Origin: Pardosa pseudoannulata
Taxonomy: Eukaryota > Arthropoda > Arachnida > Araneae > Lycosidae
NCBI GenBank assembly: GCA_032207245.1
Contig: CM063501.1
Coordinates: 85,856,065-85,920,064 of the forward strand
Direction of reading: 5' to 3'
Length of the DNA: 64,000 nucleotides
Part shown: positions 28,101 through 42,781 of the stretch, piece by piece
How the letters are laid out: every line of letters begins with the position of its first letter
How positions within the stretch are numbered: position 1 is the first letter of the stretch
Notes under the pieces: model-generated
Told to the model about the DNA's origin: nothing
The model's input: only the letters and a program-made list of their open reading frames with translations
Databases searched by the model: none
Program-made: the position numbers and the translations under genes

Positions 28101-31100
28101 TAATGTTGTTGTCTATGTTAATCCATCTTATAGAAGAAGGTTTAGTATAATTTCAATCTCTGCCTGTTAAACCCATTTATATATATATATGGAATCTGTT
28201 GCTCTTTTGGATAAAATAGATATGTAGAATTTGAAACGTGTGTTGCCTTTTCAAGTGTTCTTGATGTTGGCAAAATAAGTCACCCTTAGAGAAATCAGGA
28301 AATGCATCTTTTAATAGAGTATAACTTTACCTCTGGACTTCATAACTGCCTGTATTCAGTTTGAAGTTAGTTCACATGGTTTCTCAGGTATTGTGCATCC
28401 AGTATAAGCCACTTTCTGATGGTCTGATGGCACAAATCCTGCAAATTGGGGGTTGCTGATTTCAGCATTTTACGTACTGCTCCAACATGACCTACAGATT
28501 TTCTATGGAATCCAAGTCATTCGATTTTGACTCCCAATTGAGAGGAAATAAGATTTATGAGTATTCTTAAAACTAGTCGTATTTTTTACACCCCAGTAAA
28601 CTTTACTGTTGTCATTTTGAAAAAAAAGTTATAAACAACATACTCACTATGAAGATGTTTACTAAAAGGCAACAATCATCCAAAATATTAAAATAAACTT
28701 GCTGGTTCATGTTAGTTGTCACCTCAGTAAGCAGACCCAATGGATAATAAGACAAGCACTTCAAAAACATCAAGACCCACTTCTAGCTCTTATCTGACCT
28801 TGAATGCAGTCAGTATGAAGTGTTTTATTTGGTCTTTGTGCACTTAGTGTCATTTGAATACAAGCAAAAACTTCCACTCAATCAGCTGCTGTCCATTTTC
28901 AGTGGTCCATTGGAGATGTATAGCTTTATGTGCTTTGTGAGCAGTGAGCTCTTGAAAGGTGCCATTTTCAATTGTTCATTGTATGCAGTTTCAGCCACAA
29001 TGTTTCTTTTGGTAACAGGTTGAGAGAGCCCTTCATCCACCAAATGTATTAATTCTTTTCAGGCTTCAGAGCAATTGAGTCACAAGCTGTAAAACTCATA
29101 GCTGGTTCCTCTCAGCCAGGATATTTTTCTGACCACAATTCTGATGTCACATTTCATGGCCATGTATCTTACATCACTGCTTGTAATCATATTAAACAGT
29201 CTGCTTCAAAGCTCCAAGAAATCCATTAACTTTACTTACTGTATGACCATGGGCATAGCCGAACACAATTGCCCCATTTTGCCACTCTCACATCCTTACA
29301 TTTACTTTTCTTTATGTCAATTTCAACTTAAAAAAAATAGTTTCACTGAACTTGTATACATTATGATCACATAGAGGCAGCAAGCATGCAGTTAGCACAT
29401 TTACTGGATCTTTGCGCTCTAATGATATCTAAGTTAATATAAAGTGTATACTTTAAGTTAATACAAAGAGATAGAAAACATGAATTGCTCAGCTAGTACC
29501 AAACGAAATTTTAACTTTGAAATTCCAAATACTGTCAAATATATTTCTAAACACATGCAGGGATGTTGCGGCTGCTCCAATTGCGCCAAACTGCTCCGAT
29601 CCGATTTCAGATATCTGCTCCCAGCTGCTCCAAAAACGGTATTTTAGCAGAAATTGCGCCGAAACTGCGCCATTTTACAAATTTTTGCAGTTTTTGAACG
29701 TTTTAGTAATTACGTTAGTTCTACGAAGCTAAGACGAATTTTTCCCGCCGAACGTCACTGAATAGTAGACTTTAGAGTGAATATGTCATATTTATTTTTC
29801 CTACTTACTTTGTCAGGTAAATGCTTGTTTGTGTTTCTAAAACACAATTTAAAAAATAATAATAATGCTAATTCTAAGCTCAGCCATTAAGAAGCCGAAC
29901 GATGGCCGAATGGTTAGGGTGCTGACCTTCGGAACCGGAGTTTGTGGGTTCGAATCCCACAGTGGCATGGATGTTCGTAGCTGTTCGGAATTGCTTTTAA
30001 GCAGTATGTCCCAGTCTCATTAGCCCTCGTGTAGCAAAAAGTAGATCATAGCGCTCTAAACCAAACCAAACCAGCCATTAGGAAGTTCCAAATTTGAAAA
30101 ACAATATGTTTAACACTAGATTGCCCAAAGTAGTCATTTTGATTGTTTTTTAATTTCAATTAGAAAAACAATTATGGAATATAATGACACAATTTCTTAG
30201 AATTTGGTGACTTTTTCTATAACATATAAATCTGTTTATGAATAATTGTAATTACTTCCGCCCTCCTATATTATATAATATTAAAAATTAATTTTAAACA
30301 AATTTCTTTACATATTTGTTATTTTTTCACAATGCAGTCATTTTGACTGTTTTGGGGCAATATAGGTATACAAGAAATCTTGGGCAATCTAGTGTTAAAA
30401 ATGTTCCAGGACATAAATAGCACAGCACAATTGAATCTTAAGGTACTATTTAAACTTAACTATTTCAAACTTAAAGGTATTATTAGATCTATTCTCAATA
30501 TCTTAATAAATTAAAAAAAAGAAGGTGGTAGATATGACCAAATGTATGACTCATTAATTGCTAAGTTTGTTCAATAAAGATGTAATTCTAAAATTGATAA
30601 TTTATTTTAAGATTTTTAATGAATAAAATTGGCAAAGTAAATCAATAAATTTTAATAACTTATCAAATTTTAATAATTGATTACATTTTAGTCAATTCAG
30701 ATGAATTGTCTATTAAATTGACAAAAAAATTAAATGAAGGCAAATAAAAAATTAACTTTATCTTTAACTGTTTTGATATACAGAAATAATTGTAATCAAG
30801 ATGCGATTCCAAGAAAATTTTGTGAAACCCTTTCTCCATTAGAATAAAACGTTACATCACCTTTTCTTCCATTGTTTGTGTGACCCAAAACTTATTAGCT
30901 TTACTTGTTTTGTTAATAACTTAAAAACAAAATATTGTTTTCACAATTTCAAAATAATTTCAAAACAATAAATTTCAGTGGACGCCTGAAAATGTTTCTT
31001 ATATCTAATTTCGTAGATTTTGGAGATTTGTTGTAAAAAGAAAAAGGTAGTATGAAAAAACCATGGCAAAATGGTAAGGGTAATACAGTAAGTAAAGTTA

Positions 31101-34100
31101 ATGGCTATTTAATTCATTTTAATTGCAAGGGGGATTTAGGGTTTGACTGTATACACTTTTAAGAAGAAAATTATTTAAGTGAATGTAGAAAGAAATATGC
31201 AACTAAAAGATTAAGCTCTAAAATATATCCACTAATGATTCCTAACAGTAAAGATATTGGTTTATGTTATAACAAGTTGGCACATTAATAGATTTTATGA
31301 CATCGGAAGTTAGATACAGGTTTCTGATTCTTGTATTGTACTATTATAAACTGTTATAATTTGTTCACAGTTTGCGACATTTTATTGCAGTTTGCAGTAT
31401 TTTGGAATAGCACATGATTAAAGTTCGACTATATACATAACTGTGTTGTTTTGATCAACTTATAACATTTCTTTTTCATATTTAGCTTTCTACTTCATCC
31501 CGTGGATATTTAAGCCATGTTACTGCAGAGGGTCTCATATATTTGAGATTAACAAATCCTAGTGAATGCTGGATTGAACAAGAACTTGATAGGCTTGCAC
31601 AAAGCTTTGAAGTAAGTAAAAGCAATTTTTTTTTCTTTTTAATTGCAATGTTATACAGGATAAATTCATATAACAAAATCTGTCTAAATTAAAAAAAAAA
31701 GTGCAGCATTTATCAAGAATGTAGTATTTATTGAGAGCAAGTTGATATTTTAATACCTGAAAGACAATACTTTTTATCCCCCCCCCGTCATCCTTTCCAA
31801 AACCTGTCAGGGTTTTATTAAAATAAAAAAACCCTGCTTAAAATGTGTTTTTTTCTTAAAGGGAGGATTTTTCAGTAATGGAAAAAGTGATATTTTACAC
31901 ATTTTTAATATTAACAAATAATTTTCTTTTTTTTTGTCATTTTTTAAACTCTTGAAAGCTGTAATATAATTTAACCTTTTTTAACATAGTAGCAATAATG
32001 TTATCACATATGTTTTAAATATTCAAGTTTTAGGCGTTTTTAAGTTGATAGGAAACAGAGGTCAAGTAAGTGTTGTATCCCTATTTCAGGCTTGCAATTC
32101 CGTCACTTTTCTCACCTTTAATCACTTTTTTTACAATTGGTCACTTTTAGTCACTTTTTTAAGTAAACAGTCACTCTTTTCATGGTGTATCACAGCAAAA
32201 GTCTGTTGTTGAAAAAGGAAAATCTGAATTAATAACAAAATATTTTAATAAAAGACCAAAAATGGGATGCTCTAATCTTATTTTTCTTATTAAAATGTAA
32301 TTAGTCATATGGTTTCCAGAATTTAGGGATTTTAAAAAGTCGTAAAGAAGTTCCTGAAATTTACATTTGTACTGAAATGTACATTTAATACATTAAAGTT
32401 ATTTACGTCAAAGCACACAATTCTCTTTTTATTCACAATTTTTGTTTAGATACTCTAATCTAGCTATGTACATATTTCAAAACGTTAATATATGCAGAAA
32501 ATTGTGATTATAAAATTAATGTATTGTACATATTCAAATCTAATTTATAGATTTTCTTGAATAAAAAGCAATGTTGAGTTGTGTTAAACAAAATTTTTAA
32601 CCTTTTTTTGTATTTGAGGCTCAAATCATGTCTTGCAGGAATCATTTGATTTAGAGTTAAAATAAATAGAAAAATCTTAATAATAACATCTGTAATCAAG
32701 AGGAGAAAAAAAATTGCTTTTTTTTTCCCCCTATGTTTAGTCACTTTTGGGTCACTTATTCTGTATTTGTCACTTTTCTCACCTTTTTGAAAGTACCTTA
32801 GCAGTTGCAAGCCTGCTATTTTGACCCACATATCTAATAAATAAAAAAAAATCTGAATGATGGCTCAGCAATATAAAGGAAATTAGTTAAATTTGATTTG
32901 AAATTTATAATGTACATGTGTGTGCACATTTTCCATGTTCAAAATTGTTAATATTCATAAGTGTTTCATATGTGTTTTATTAAATTTTGTCACTTAGGAA
33001 GCATCAGCTGCAACACCAAAAATTCCTTTAGATACAATGTGTGCTGCAAAATATGAAAGTGGAACTTGGCACCGAGCTGTTGTCTCAGAAAATCTTCATA
33101 TATCAAATGATCCAGAACTGGTAAAGATTAAAATCTTTTCTATCTTTTTTTGTGTATACATTAATAGGTTATTATTAAGTTTCTCTTATGACAAAAAGAA
33201 CCCAATTTAGCCGAAAATTTCATATTTACTTTTTTTTACAATTTTTAAGCTTTCTAATTGCTTTAATACTTACAGGTTGAAGTATTATTTGTTGATTATG
33301 GCCACGTTAGTGTTGTTGGTAAATCGGAAGTTTGTGAACTTGAACCCATCAGTGAATTACTTGCTTCTGCTCCTCATCAGGTATGTTATACACTATGAAA
33401 TTTTGTTTGTTCCTTTGCCTTTCTCTTTTGGTATTAATTTTTTTCCTTTTAAAATTAGGCAATCTGTTGTGAACTTTTAAATGCTCTCCCATCTCCTAAA
33501 TCAAGGTGGACTGAAGCAGCTTCTACGAAATTAATGGAATTGGCTCCATTTAATCAGGAACTCATTATTAGGGTAATTTTTTTTTTATTATTTGTGAGTA
33601 ATGCTATCACTTTCAGGTATTGCACAATTATATACTGTAAAACACTACTTATACATTTTTCAAAGAACCAATGTAAAAGGGCTTATAAATGAAAAAATAT
33701 ATAATTAAAATTTGTATAAATAACATTGATTATTGCAAATGTTTGTTAAAGTAATAATTTTAAAGCTTTATAAAGATAGTAATACTTACATTACTTCATA
33801 GTACATTGGAAACAGATTAGTATTGAAATTTAAAATTAAACATTAACAAAAGTGAAAAAAATCATATCTTTATATCATACCATGGTTTGGCCGGGTGCTT
33901 AAAAAAGTGCTTATTTTGTAGATCCATTTTTAAGGTCCCTAATAAGTCCTTAAAAGGTGCTTAATTTTCTTTTCGTAGACTTAAAATTTATAATTTTTTT
34001 TTGAGTGCTCAAAAAGTGCTTATTTTTCCCCAAATATCTGTTGCTGAATTTTTATTTCTCTTGGCAAATAATCGTCAATCGATTCAACAAAGCTAAAGAT

Positions 34101-37100
34101 AAGAAAGAAGAGTTAGACCAATTAAAAAAACGTATAGAAGAAAAGAAAAAGGAATTTCAAAATTAGACATAGTCTCTTATTTTTTCCCCCTTCCTATACT
34201 TTTTGGTTCTCATCTTCTATTATGAATGGAAATAGTTCTTCAGTTACATTTTTAAAATAGCATTGATAATTTCCTGAATCTTGTTTTGAGTATGCCATAA
34301 TTAAAACTTTTTTAGTGCAGATACTGCATCTTCTTTTCTACCTCCCTGTGTGTGTGTGTGTGTGAATATATATACCTGTTTATAATACAGAAGTACTTTT
34401 TATTATGTTATTTTACATCTATGTTGCTGTAAAAATACTGTTGCTATAATGTGAAACTTGTTGATCTTCCACCACAGATAGTACTTCCTGAACTTTACAA
34501 ATATTTCAGATTTTATTTTAGGGAGGGGGGGGGGCATGTGATCAATAAGGACTATTGCTTTTCTAAAATTTATGTTAGGCAGGAAAGATGTCTTAACATA
34601 AAGCATGATATATTAACAATTGTGTTTAATAAAATTATTAAATTGATCGATATTTTATTTAATGTCATTTTACAAATCATAAATCTCATGAAAAGCTTCA
34701 ATTTTTAAGCTTTAGCTGTAGGTCAGTTATAGTACAATGAAAATTAAGGTGCTTAAAAAGCTTAATTTTTTTTCTGTGGACAGAGTCTGAACCTTGCATA
34801 TTATACAGGGCCATAACTAGGTCCTTTAGCGCCCGTGGCAAAAAACTGATCTGCACCCCTACCACCCAATATAGTGAGAAAATATGTGTTTCTTTCTAAA
34901 TCTATATTTAGAATGAATTCAAAATATTTTGTTAATTCTTAAAATGTTCCTAGTATATTCATTTTTAATTTTTTCTTCTATATTTATTTTATTAATACTT
35001 AAAAATATTTTCGAAAATACTAGGGGCATTATTTTGCTGATAAACTGAATAGTTTATTTGAGGGGAATATTTTTTTTTTTTTATTTGTACGTGGATGTTT
35101 CATAAAAAAGTTATGATTTTCTAAATGTAAATTTAGTTTTAATAACTTTAAGTTTTAATAACTTTAATAAATTTAAAATTTAAAACAAATACCCGAATTG
35201 ATATGAAGACCTATTAGGAGTGTATGGTAAACATTTTGTAAGAATCTATAACAAGTTTAATCTCTAGGAGCATTTTAAAAAATAAAATAACTCATAAAAC
35301 AGTAATTTTTAAACTCATTGGATTTTAAAAATAAAATCTGATTCTATAATAAAAAATTTTTTTTTAACTTTTCCTTATTTCTACTTGGGGCGAATCATCT
35401 TCTTTTGAACCCCATTTTCCTCATGGTGTGGCACCTATATGACTGATTCGCCCATAGCAAATGCCACCTTTGCCATGCCCTAGTTACGGCTCTGATATTA
35501 TGAGTACTAATGATACTATTTATGTGTATATAAGTAAGCCATTAATTTTTTTTTTCTGATCATGAATTATTGTCTGACATGCTGCTTCTGGGTGAATATT
35601 AAGTACAGCAACATTAATTGATATGAGTTCATCAAAAATTTTTTCACTACTTGATTTGACACAAAAAATAAGTTTGAAGTTTTTTGATGAAGTCTAGTGT
35701 TTTTGTAAAGGAAGGCAGAATAATTTCTTTTCATTATTCCTCATCATTACTTAAATTAACATCAACAGCTTTTCTGATTAAAGTAATGATATCATTGTTA
35801 CGTTTTTCAAATTCCGAAAATTTACATTATAAAATGGAAAACAATATATAATTGAAACTTTGCATCATATAAATAAAAAGATTTTATCATTATAATAGTT
35901 ACAAATACATAAGGACCATGATACAACATTATATGTATGAATCTGATATATAAGAGGCTTATTACACTGAGCAACTTTTAGTGGCACAATGTTAGTCTAA
36001 AAGTTAATGGAGAAAACAATGGGTAAAAGCTCAGTTGCCATGACTTATCAGTTTTATACAAAGAAAGGCCACGAAGGTCATGATCTTACAATCAGCTGTG
36101 GATGAGGGTAGTGAAGAAAGAGTTGCTGGTTACAAAAAATTGCTCTGTGTAATATACTGTAAATGAAACGCATGTACAGTGCTTTACTATATTACTAAAT
36201 CCATGATTAAAATTTTATGTACCACATTAAAATTAATGTACATTGGTTGCATTTGATTTTCAAATTGTTAAAAGTTATGGATATATGTTTTAATTTACAG
36301 GTTATGAGTGAAAGTGATGGAAATACCCGAGCCAAAGTTAATCTTTATAAAAGAAATGAGGATTCAAATATAATATCCATCAATGACTCTCTAGCATGCA
36401 ATCCTTCCTTATTTTAGTAAGTTTATTTTCTTTAAATTTATTTTTAATTTGAAAAAAAATTAAGTACATATAATTTTTAAAAACTGTTTTTAATAATTTT
36501 TGTGTAATTCCTTAAATTTGAAAGTTATGTATATTTCACATTTTTTATCATATTTTTTGATTTAGTCTTTTTGTAAAATATTGTCAGTTTATGACTAGGC
36601 CAGAAATTGCATATTTTGCATTATGTGGGCCCATTTTGTTGGTTTCTTAGTCATATTTGTCAAGAAAAAATGATTGAGTCATTTCTGATAGTGAATTAAT
36701 TGCAATATCACAATGGAAAATTCACCAACTCCATCTAGTAGAGAATGGTTGTAATCAAAAAACAGTTAAGACTTGGTCAGTTTTAGTCATATGCTGATGA
36801 TTTTTTTATATATATGTCTGTAATATATCAAAATTATAACTCCAAAAATAGCTATCCCAAACTCTTCTTTTTCTCTTTTCATTTTTTAATATCTAATTTC
36901 CTGGCCATAAAATGTCAGATATAGGATGTTCTCTAATTTAAATTCTTTTTACCAATCTTACAATCTAATGCTAAAATAAATAGTAATTTTCTGTCCACTG
37001 TCCACATCTTTCAGTCCAAAAGTTGAAATGGTATTGCTTCAATGATTTAGTTGCTGCATGGGTGTTTTTAAGCTGTTTTAGATAATGAAGGCTCACTCAT

Positions 37101-40100
37101 GCCTCATAAAATTGCTGATCCATATTAATTCTCATCAGAACAAACTCATGATTGCTGCTGTAGGACTGATATCGTCCTTAAACTTTATTTTTTAAAAATC
37201 TTTTTCTTTTTTAAAAAAAAAAAATATGTAGTAATCATTTAAAAGACATGTTTATGATAAGTGTTTATTATTGAAAATTCCAAGTATTTGAGTTAGTGTT
37301 TGATGTTTTTAATGCGATTTCTTAATATTCATGACTTTTTACAAAATGGTCTCATTTAAATTTAAGGGAATGTGCATTTGGTAATGGAATGTATTATAGT
37401 AAATCTAACTAACCAAATTAGATGTTTTATATGTTATTTTGTAATACACTGTCTACCAACAAGTATTTGGACACCTGTGATAGAAAAGAAAAACCAACTT
37501 TATTTAAAATCAATAGTTGTTAGAGCCTCCACGAGAGTCAATTACAGCGTGAACCCTCCAGAGCATACTTTCACAAGTCTTTATTTCAGCTTGTGGTATT
37601 GTTTTCCACTCGGCTTGGAGTAGACATACAAGTTTCTTAACTGATTTTGGACGGGTAGTACACCCCTTAATTCAGCGATCCAACTTGTCCCAGAGGATCT
37701 TGATAGGGTTCAGGTGTGGGCTCTGGGCAAGTCAATCCATTCAATGAACTCCATTGGCACCATAAAGCCTTAATTAACCTTGAAATGTCACATCTGTCAT
37801 TGTCGTCCTGAAAGTAACAGGGGTCCAACCTGTAAAACTGCCACGACGTTGGAAGCACATTGTCATCCAAAATAGTGCAGTAGGCATCGGTGTTGAGCTT
37901 ACCATGAATGGGGACCAAGGGTCCCAGTCCATACCAGGAGAAACACCCCCAGACCATAATTCCACCTCCGCCGAACTTGACTTTTGGCACAATGCATTCT
38001 GGCAGACTCCAGACCTAGCCATACAAATGCTAAAGGGTGAACCTTAAATTGTTGCTCCAAAGAATCCGTTTCCACTGATCTATGGTCCAATTTCGATGTG
38101 CTTTGCACCACATTAACCGAGCAGTGTGGTTGGACTTTGTGATCAAAGGCATATGGGCAGCAGCATGACGATGAAAACCAAGCAGATGTGCTTCCTTACG
38201 GATGGTATTCATTGAAACAATACTCCCGGATGCCTGTTGAAACTACTCGTGGATCAGAGCCATCGGTTGGGTTCAGTTCTTCCAAATTTCTCTGGACAGC
38301 ACTCAGTGGTCTCTATCTTCCAGTTTCGTTGGTCTGCCAACTCGGAACACATTCTGACAATCACTGCTCACCTTCTACTTCTTAATCACATAGGCCACTG
38401 TCTTATATCTTTCTCAAAATCAGAGAGCTCCGATCTGTGTGGCATCTTGCATACAACTAATGCCATTGCTTTTTCCTACATGATGTATACCGGCAGAGGC
38501 CATGATGTACCTCAAGACCACAGATATTGTCATTTGCATAGGTGTCCAAATACTTATTGGTTGACAGTGTATTTTTTCATTCTTAGTTAAGAATATTATG
38601 TACAGTTATTATTGTTTTAAAAATTCATATATATTTTTGTAGTGAAGAGCAATCATCCGTTCCTGTTAAAGTTCCATCAGTATTACCTTTGAAGGGTGCT
38701 AGGAAGTCTTCACTGAGAAACAATTTATCTCATGTCATACCCGATGTAGCCATGCCTGCTGAAGAGCACATGGCGAAGAAATTAGGAACGTCAGTGTCTG
38801 CTGAGTAAGTAGATTTTCTTCTATATTCTGTATATTTCTGTGTATAAGCAAAAAAATTTTTAGAACTTTTGGTCATTGGAAAAAATTTTCACTGCTTCCC
38901 TAATAAAGTGATTGTTTGTAGTTTGTAATTTACCATATACATACTTGACTACTTTTATAGATTATCTGTAAAATGTACAGTTTGATATTTACAACAGACT
39001 TACTGATATTGACTTACAAATAGACAAAGAATTTTAAAATTTTGGGTACCTGGAAAATGAACACAACAAGTTTGTTCATCTTAAAAATGAGACTTCTTTA
39101 AATTCAGCTTTTTCTTCCTCACATGCTGCTGATTTTGAATAAATTTTATAAATGTATCCTATTGTCTTTAAAAATTTTCATTTGTATTTTTGGAAAAAAA
39201 GGTCGTGTTTAAAGATATTAAATTGATATATGAACTATATTAAATTAATACATAAAATCAATAAACATATGTAAACTTGCTAAAAATTTTGATGTCATTG
39301 GCAAGAAGTTATATATATCAGTTCTGAAAATATGACTTTTTAAAAAACTTGGAATATTGAAACAATAAAAGTCTGTAAATGAATTGATTCTCAGTAAGTT
39401 ATAGTTTGATAATTTATCGTCTTATTTTATTGATTTTGCTAAATAGATAATTAGAATCAAATTTAATTGAGAAAAGGAGCTAATATATATTGTTTTAATG
39501 AGTTCATAAAAATTTTACAAGTAACTTCTAATTCCACATTTCATGGAAATCTTTTTTTTTTTTTTTTCTTTTCTCAGGAAATTAATTGTAATTTCCCGAG
39601 AAACGAAACATTACAATAAGCTTTTATTAAATACAATTATTTGTGTTAATAAAAGTCAAAAAGTACACCAACCACCTGCTGTTTCACAAGAACTTTTACT
39701 GATGCCAGTTTTTTAGAAGATTGCTAGTATGTGCAAAACTGATACAACTTCTTGCCCAGTGATATCAATATTTTTAGCAAGTTCATATATGTTATCTATT
39801 TTATGTATTAATTATAGTAAATATAGTTCATATATCAATTTATAATATCTTTAAAAACAATCTTTTTTTTTCCCAAAAATAAAAATGAAATTTTTTTAAT
39901 GATACTAGGATACATTTACACATTTTATTCAAAATCAGCAGCATGTGAGAAAGGAAAAGCTGAATTTAATGTCAATTGGTTTCTCATTTTGCTCATATTT
40001 TAGTTAAATATAATGGGAAAAAAACATAAAATTGCAGAGATTCTATACTAGACTGCAAATAAATGAGGAAAATATGCTTGCTTGGGATTTGTTTACCAGA

Positions 40101-41115
40101 GTTAAAACATTTAAAACTATTGTTGGTAATTAACGTGCAAAGTAAAAACATTGTTGGTTATATTTACTTCATAGTGAATTGTTTTATTTGACAGTAATTT
40201 GAATGGAGACTGTTTCACCCATTTTATACAACAACATTTTCAATTTCTTTATAGTATTTTTGAATGTTACAAGAATATATTCCCTCCCAATTCATTTTTT
40301 CCTGTATATAGTTTTTAAATTTTGAGTAAATTTTTTCACTCTTATATATATTTTTTTTTTAAATATCTAGTCTAAAATTTATTTACTTTTTTAAAGTGTT
40401 TAATGTATTTTTTTATCGTTCATAATCAAATTATGTGCCTCTGAGATATGTGTCTGGTAATATTTAAATGATCATAACTATTACAAACATCAAAATTATT
40501 TTTGAAAAAACTTAGTCTAGGTAACAAGGAACTGAATAAAGATATTTTATTTTCTGTTATTATCACTTTTCTTTTCTTACCTTACTTGCTCTCTATTTAT
40601 CTCTCCTTTCTTTTTCTTCTTAAAAAGAGAAAACTTTTTAACCTTTTCTTTATTGTATTTAGTTGATATATTTCTTTTTTCAGAAATATAGAATGGTTAA
40701 GTACACCTGATAATATCAAGAGTCCAAATGCTTTTGAAGTTCAATCACCTGTTTCTTTGAGTTTACCTATTGTTCCCGAGAAAGGGAAATGTTTTGATGT
40801 GTTTGTTACCATGGCAGCTCATCCCCACAATTTTGTAGTAAGTAAACATTTATTTAAACTCATATTTGTAATTTCTTGTTCTAATATACGATTTTATTGT
40901 TTAAGTATATTTTTTATTGCTTTTTATATTATGTTCTGTTGAGATACAAATAGATAAAGGTTTAAAATTAGATGCAAAAATAAAATGAAAGCAAAAACAG
41001 GTCTCAGTTCTGTATTAGAATGTGTAATAATTTAGAGATTTTGCAGTTCGTTTAAGATATGCTAATATATTTCACTTTTGTTACTTGTATAAAAACTAAA
41101 TTTCTGGACATCTGT

Positions 41116-41170
<55 letters not shown>

Positions 41171-42747
41171 GACGCCTTCAATATTCTCAAATAAGAGGTA
41201 ACGTGAATAATGGATCACAGTCAAAGAATAAAATTGGAAATTCACTTTAATTCTGGATTAAATAGGCTATTTACACAGGAACGTTAATTCCTAAATCATC
41301 TAGAACTGCAAAGGATGGTTGCCGATAAAACTTCCACGACAATCACAGTCGAAAGAAAAACAAGAGATTTAATAATCTCTTACAAATCGGGAGGCTTTTC
41401 AGGGTGCAATCAAACCCAATTTATCCCCCGTTCGGTATCTGAGACTTTGCCGCTCCCTATATGAGCGGACTTTATGAATCTCCCGAACTAGCAAGTTGGC
41501 TCTCTAGTAAAAAAAGGCAAAAGCCTCCACGAGGTCAACACACCTACGAAAAAAAATGACGAAAAACCCTGAGTTGCAAAATTGTAGGCTTTTTATACCT
41601 GGGTCAGTTACTGTTCCGCCAATGAGCGGACTTTATGAATCTCCCGAACTAGCAAGTTGGCTCTCTAGTAAAGAAAGGCAAAAGCCTCCACGAGTCCACA
41701 GTTACTTGAGAACTCCAGCTAAAGTTAGTTATATTTTTTAGCTAAATTCTTATTCGCTGGCTGTCCCCTCAAGGAATTTCCGAGCATTCATTAACGAGAT
41801 CCATCAGGGGCGTATTCGTCTATTGATTCCAATTCTCAAGATCCCAGACTCTGTGACGCCACTCTATTGTCCAGGTAAACAGGTGGGCTCTGGTCAGCTG
41901 TTTTGGTACGTGCTCGGACAAAGGGGAGTCTTTACAATATATATATATATATATATGTTTATGATTTTTCCCAAAGTACAAATTAGAATATACAGGGGTT
42001 TATGTACTCAAGGGAAACTCTGATATTACAGGGATTATGCGATAAGTCTCTTTATTTCTTTAGAAATAAAATTACAAATTATTATTATCCATATTTTCTC
42101 TTTACTCAGAAGTGAAATCATATAATATAGCACACTCTCTAAAACTCTCAAATAATCCCTCAATTGTTATGACGAGGTGCATCAGACTCCAAATCTCAAA
42201 ATAACAGGTTGAAATTTGGTAAGCTACTTTGACATCATGAAGGAAAGGCAAGTGTGGTATATATTCTCAAGGACTAGAAATGCTTAAAAGTCATGGAGTC
42301 TGTGACACCACACAATAGCAATTAAATGTTAAAACTGCAAAATAGATGCCATTTTCATTTAACTTAGACAAAAGTACAGGCAATGCTCAATGTACTTGTC
42401 ATATTAGTTAACAAAAGAAATTGAATACCTGTCTTTATTTAAAGAAGTAATTCTGGTAATTAAAGAAAATCTTTTGAGTGAAATTTAAATGTTTTGCATA
42501 CTTTTATATCTATAAATGATTTTATTATTTTTATTTAAGTGGTTTAATTTCTCCCATCCGAAACGTCATTTTCTAAAGCTACTTGTTTTTGCTTCCTATT
42601 CGATGTATAAGCCTTAAAGTTTTCTTGGGGTTTTCTTTGGTTCAAAAGGCATCCCTGCATGTAACAAATTACTTTGCAAATCAATAATAAATATTTCATA
42701 TCATTTAGTTGGTGTTTCCTCCTAGTGATATAACAATGTAATGTAAT

Positions 42748-42781
<34 letters not shown>

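Noticed and set aside
37372..38590. + strand frames around the Tc1 element
   Set aside because: Shadows of the minus-strand transposase.
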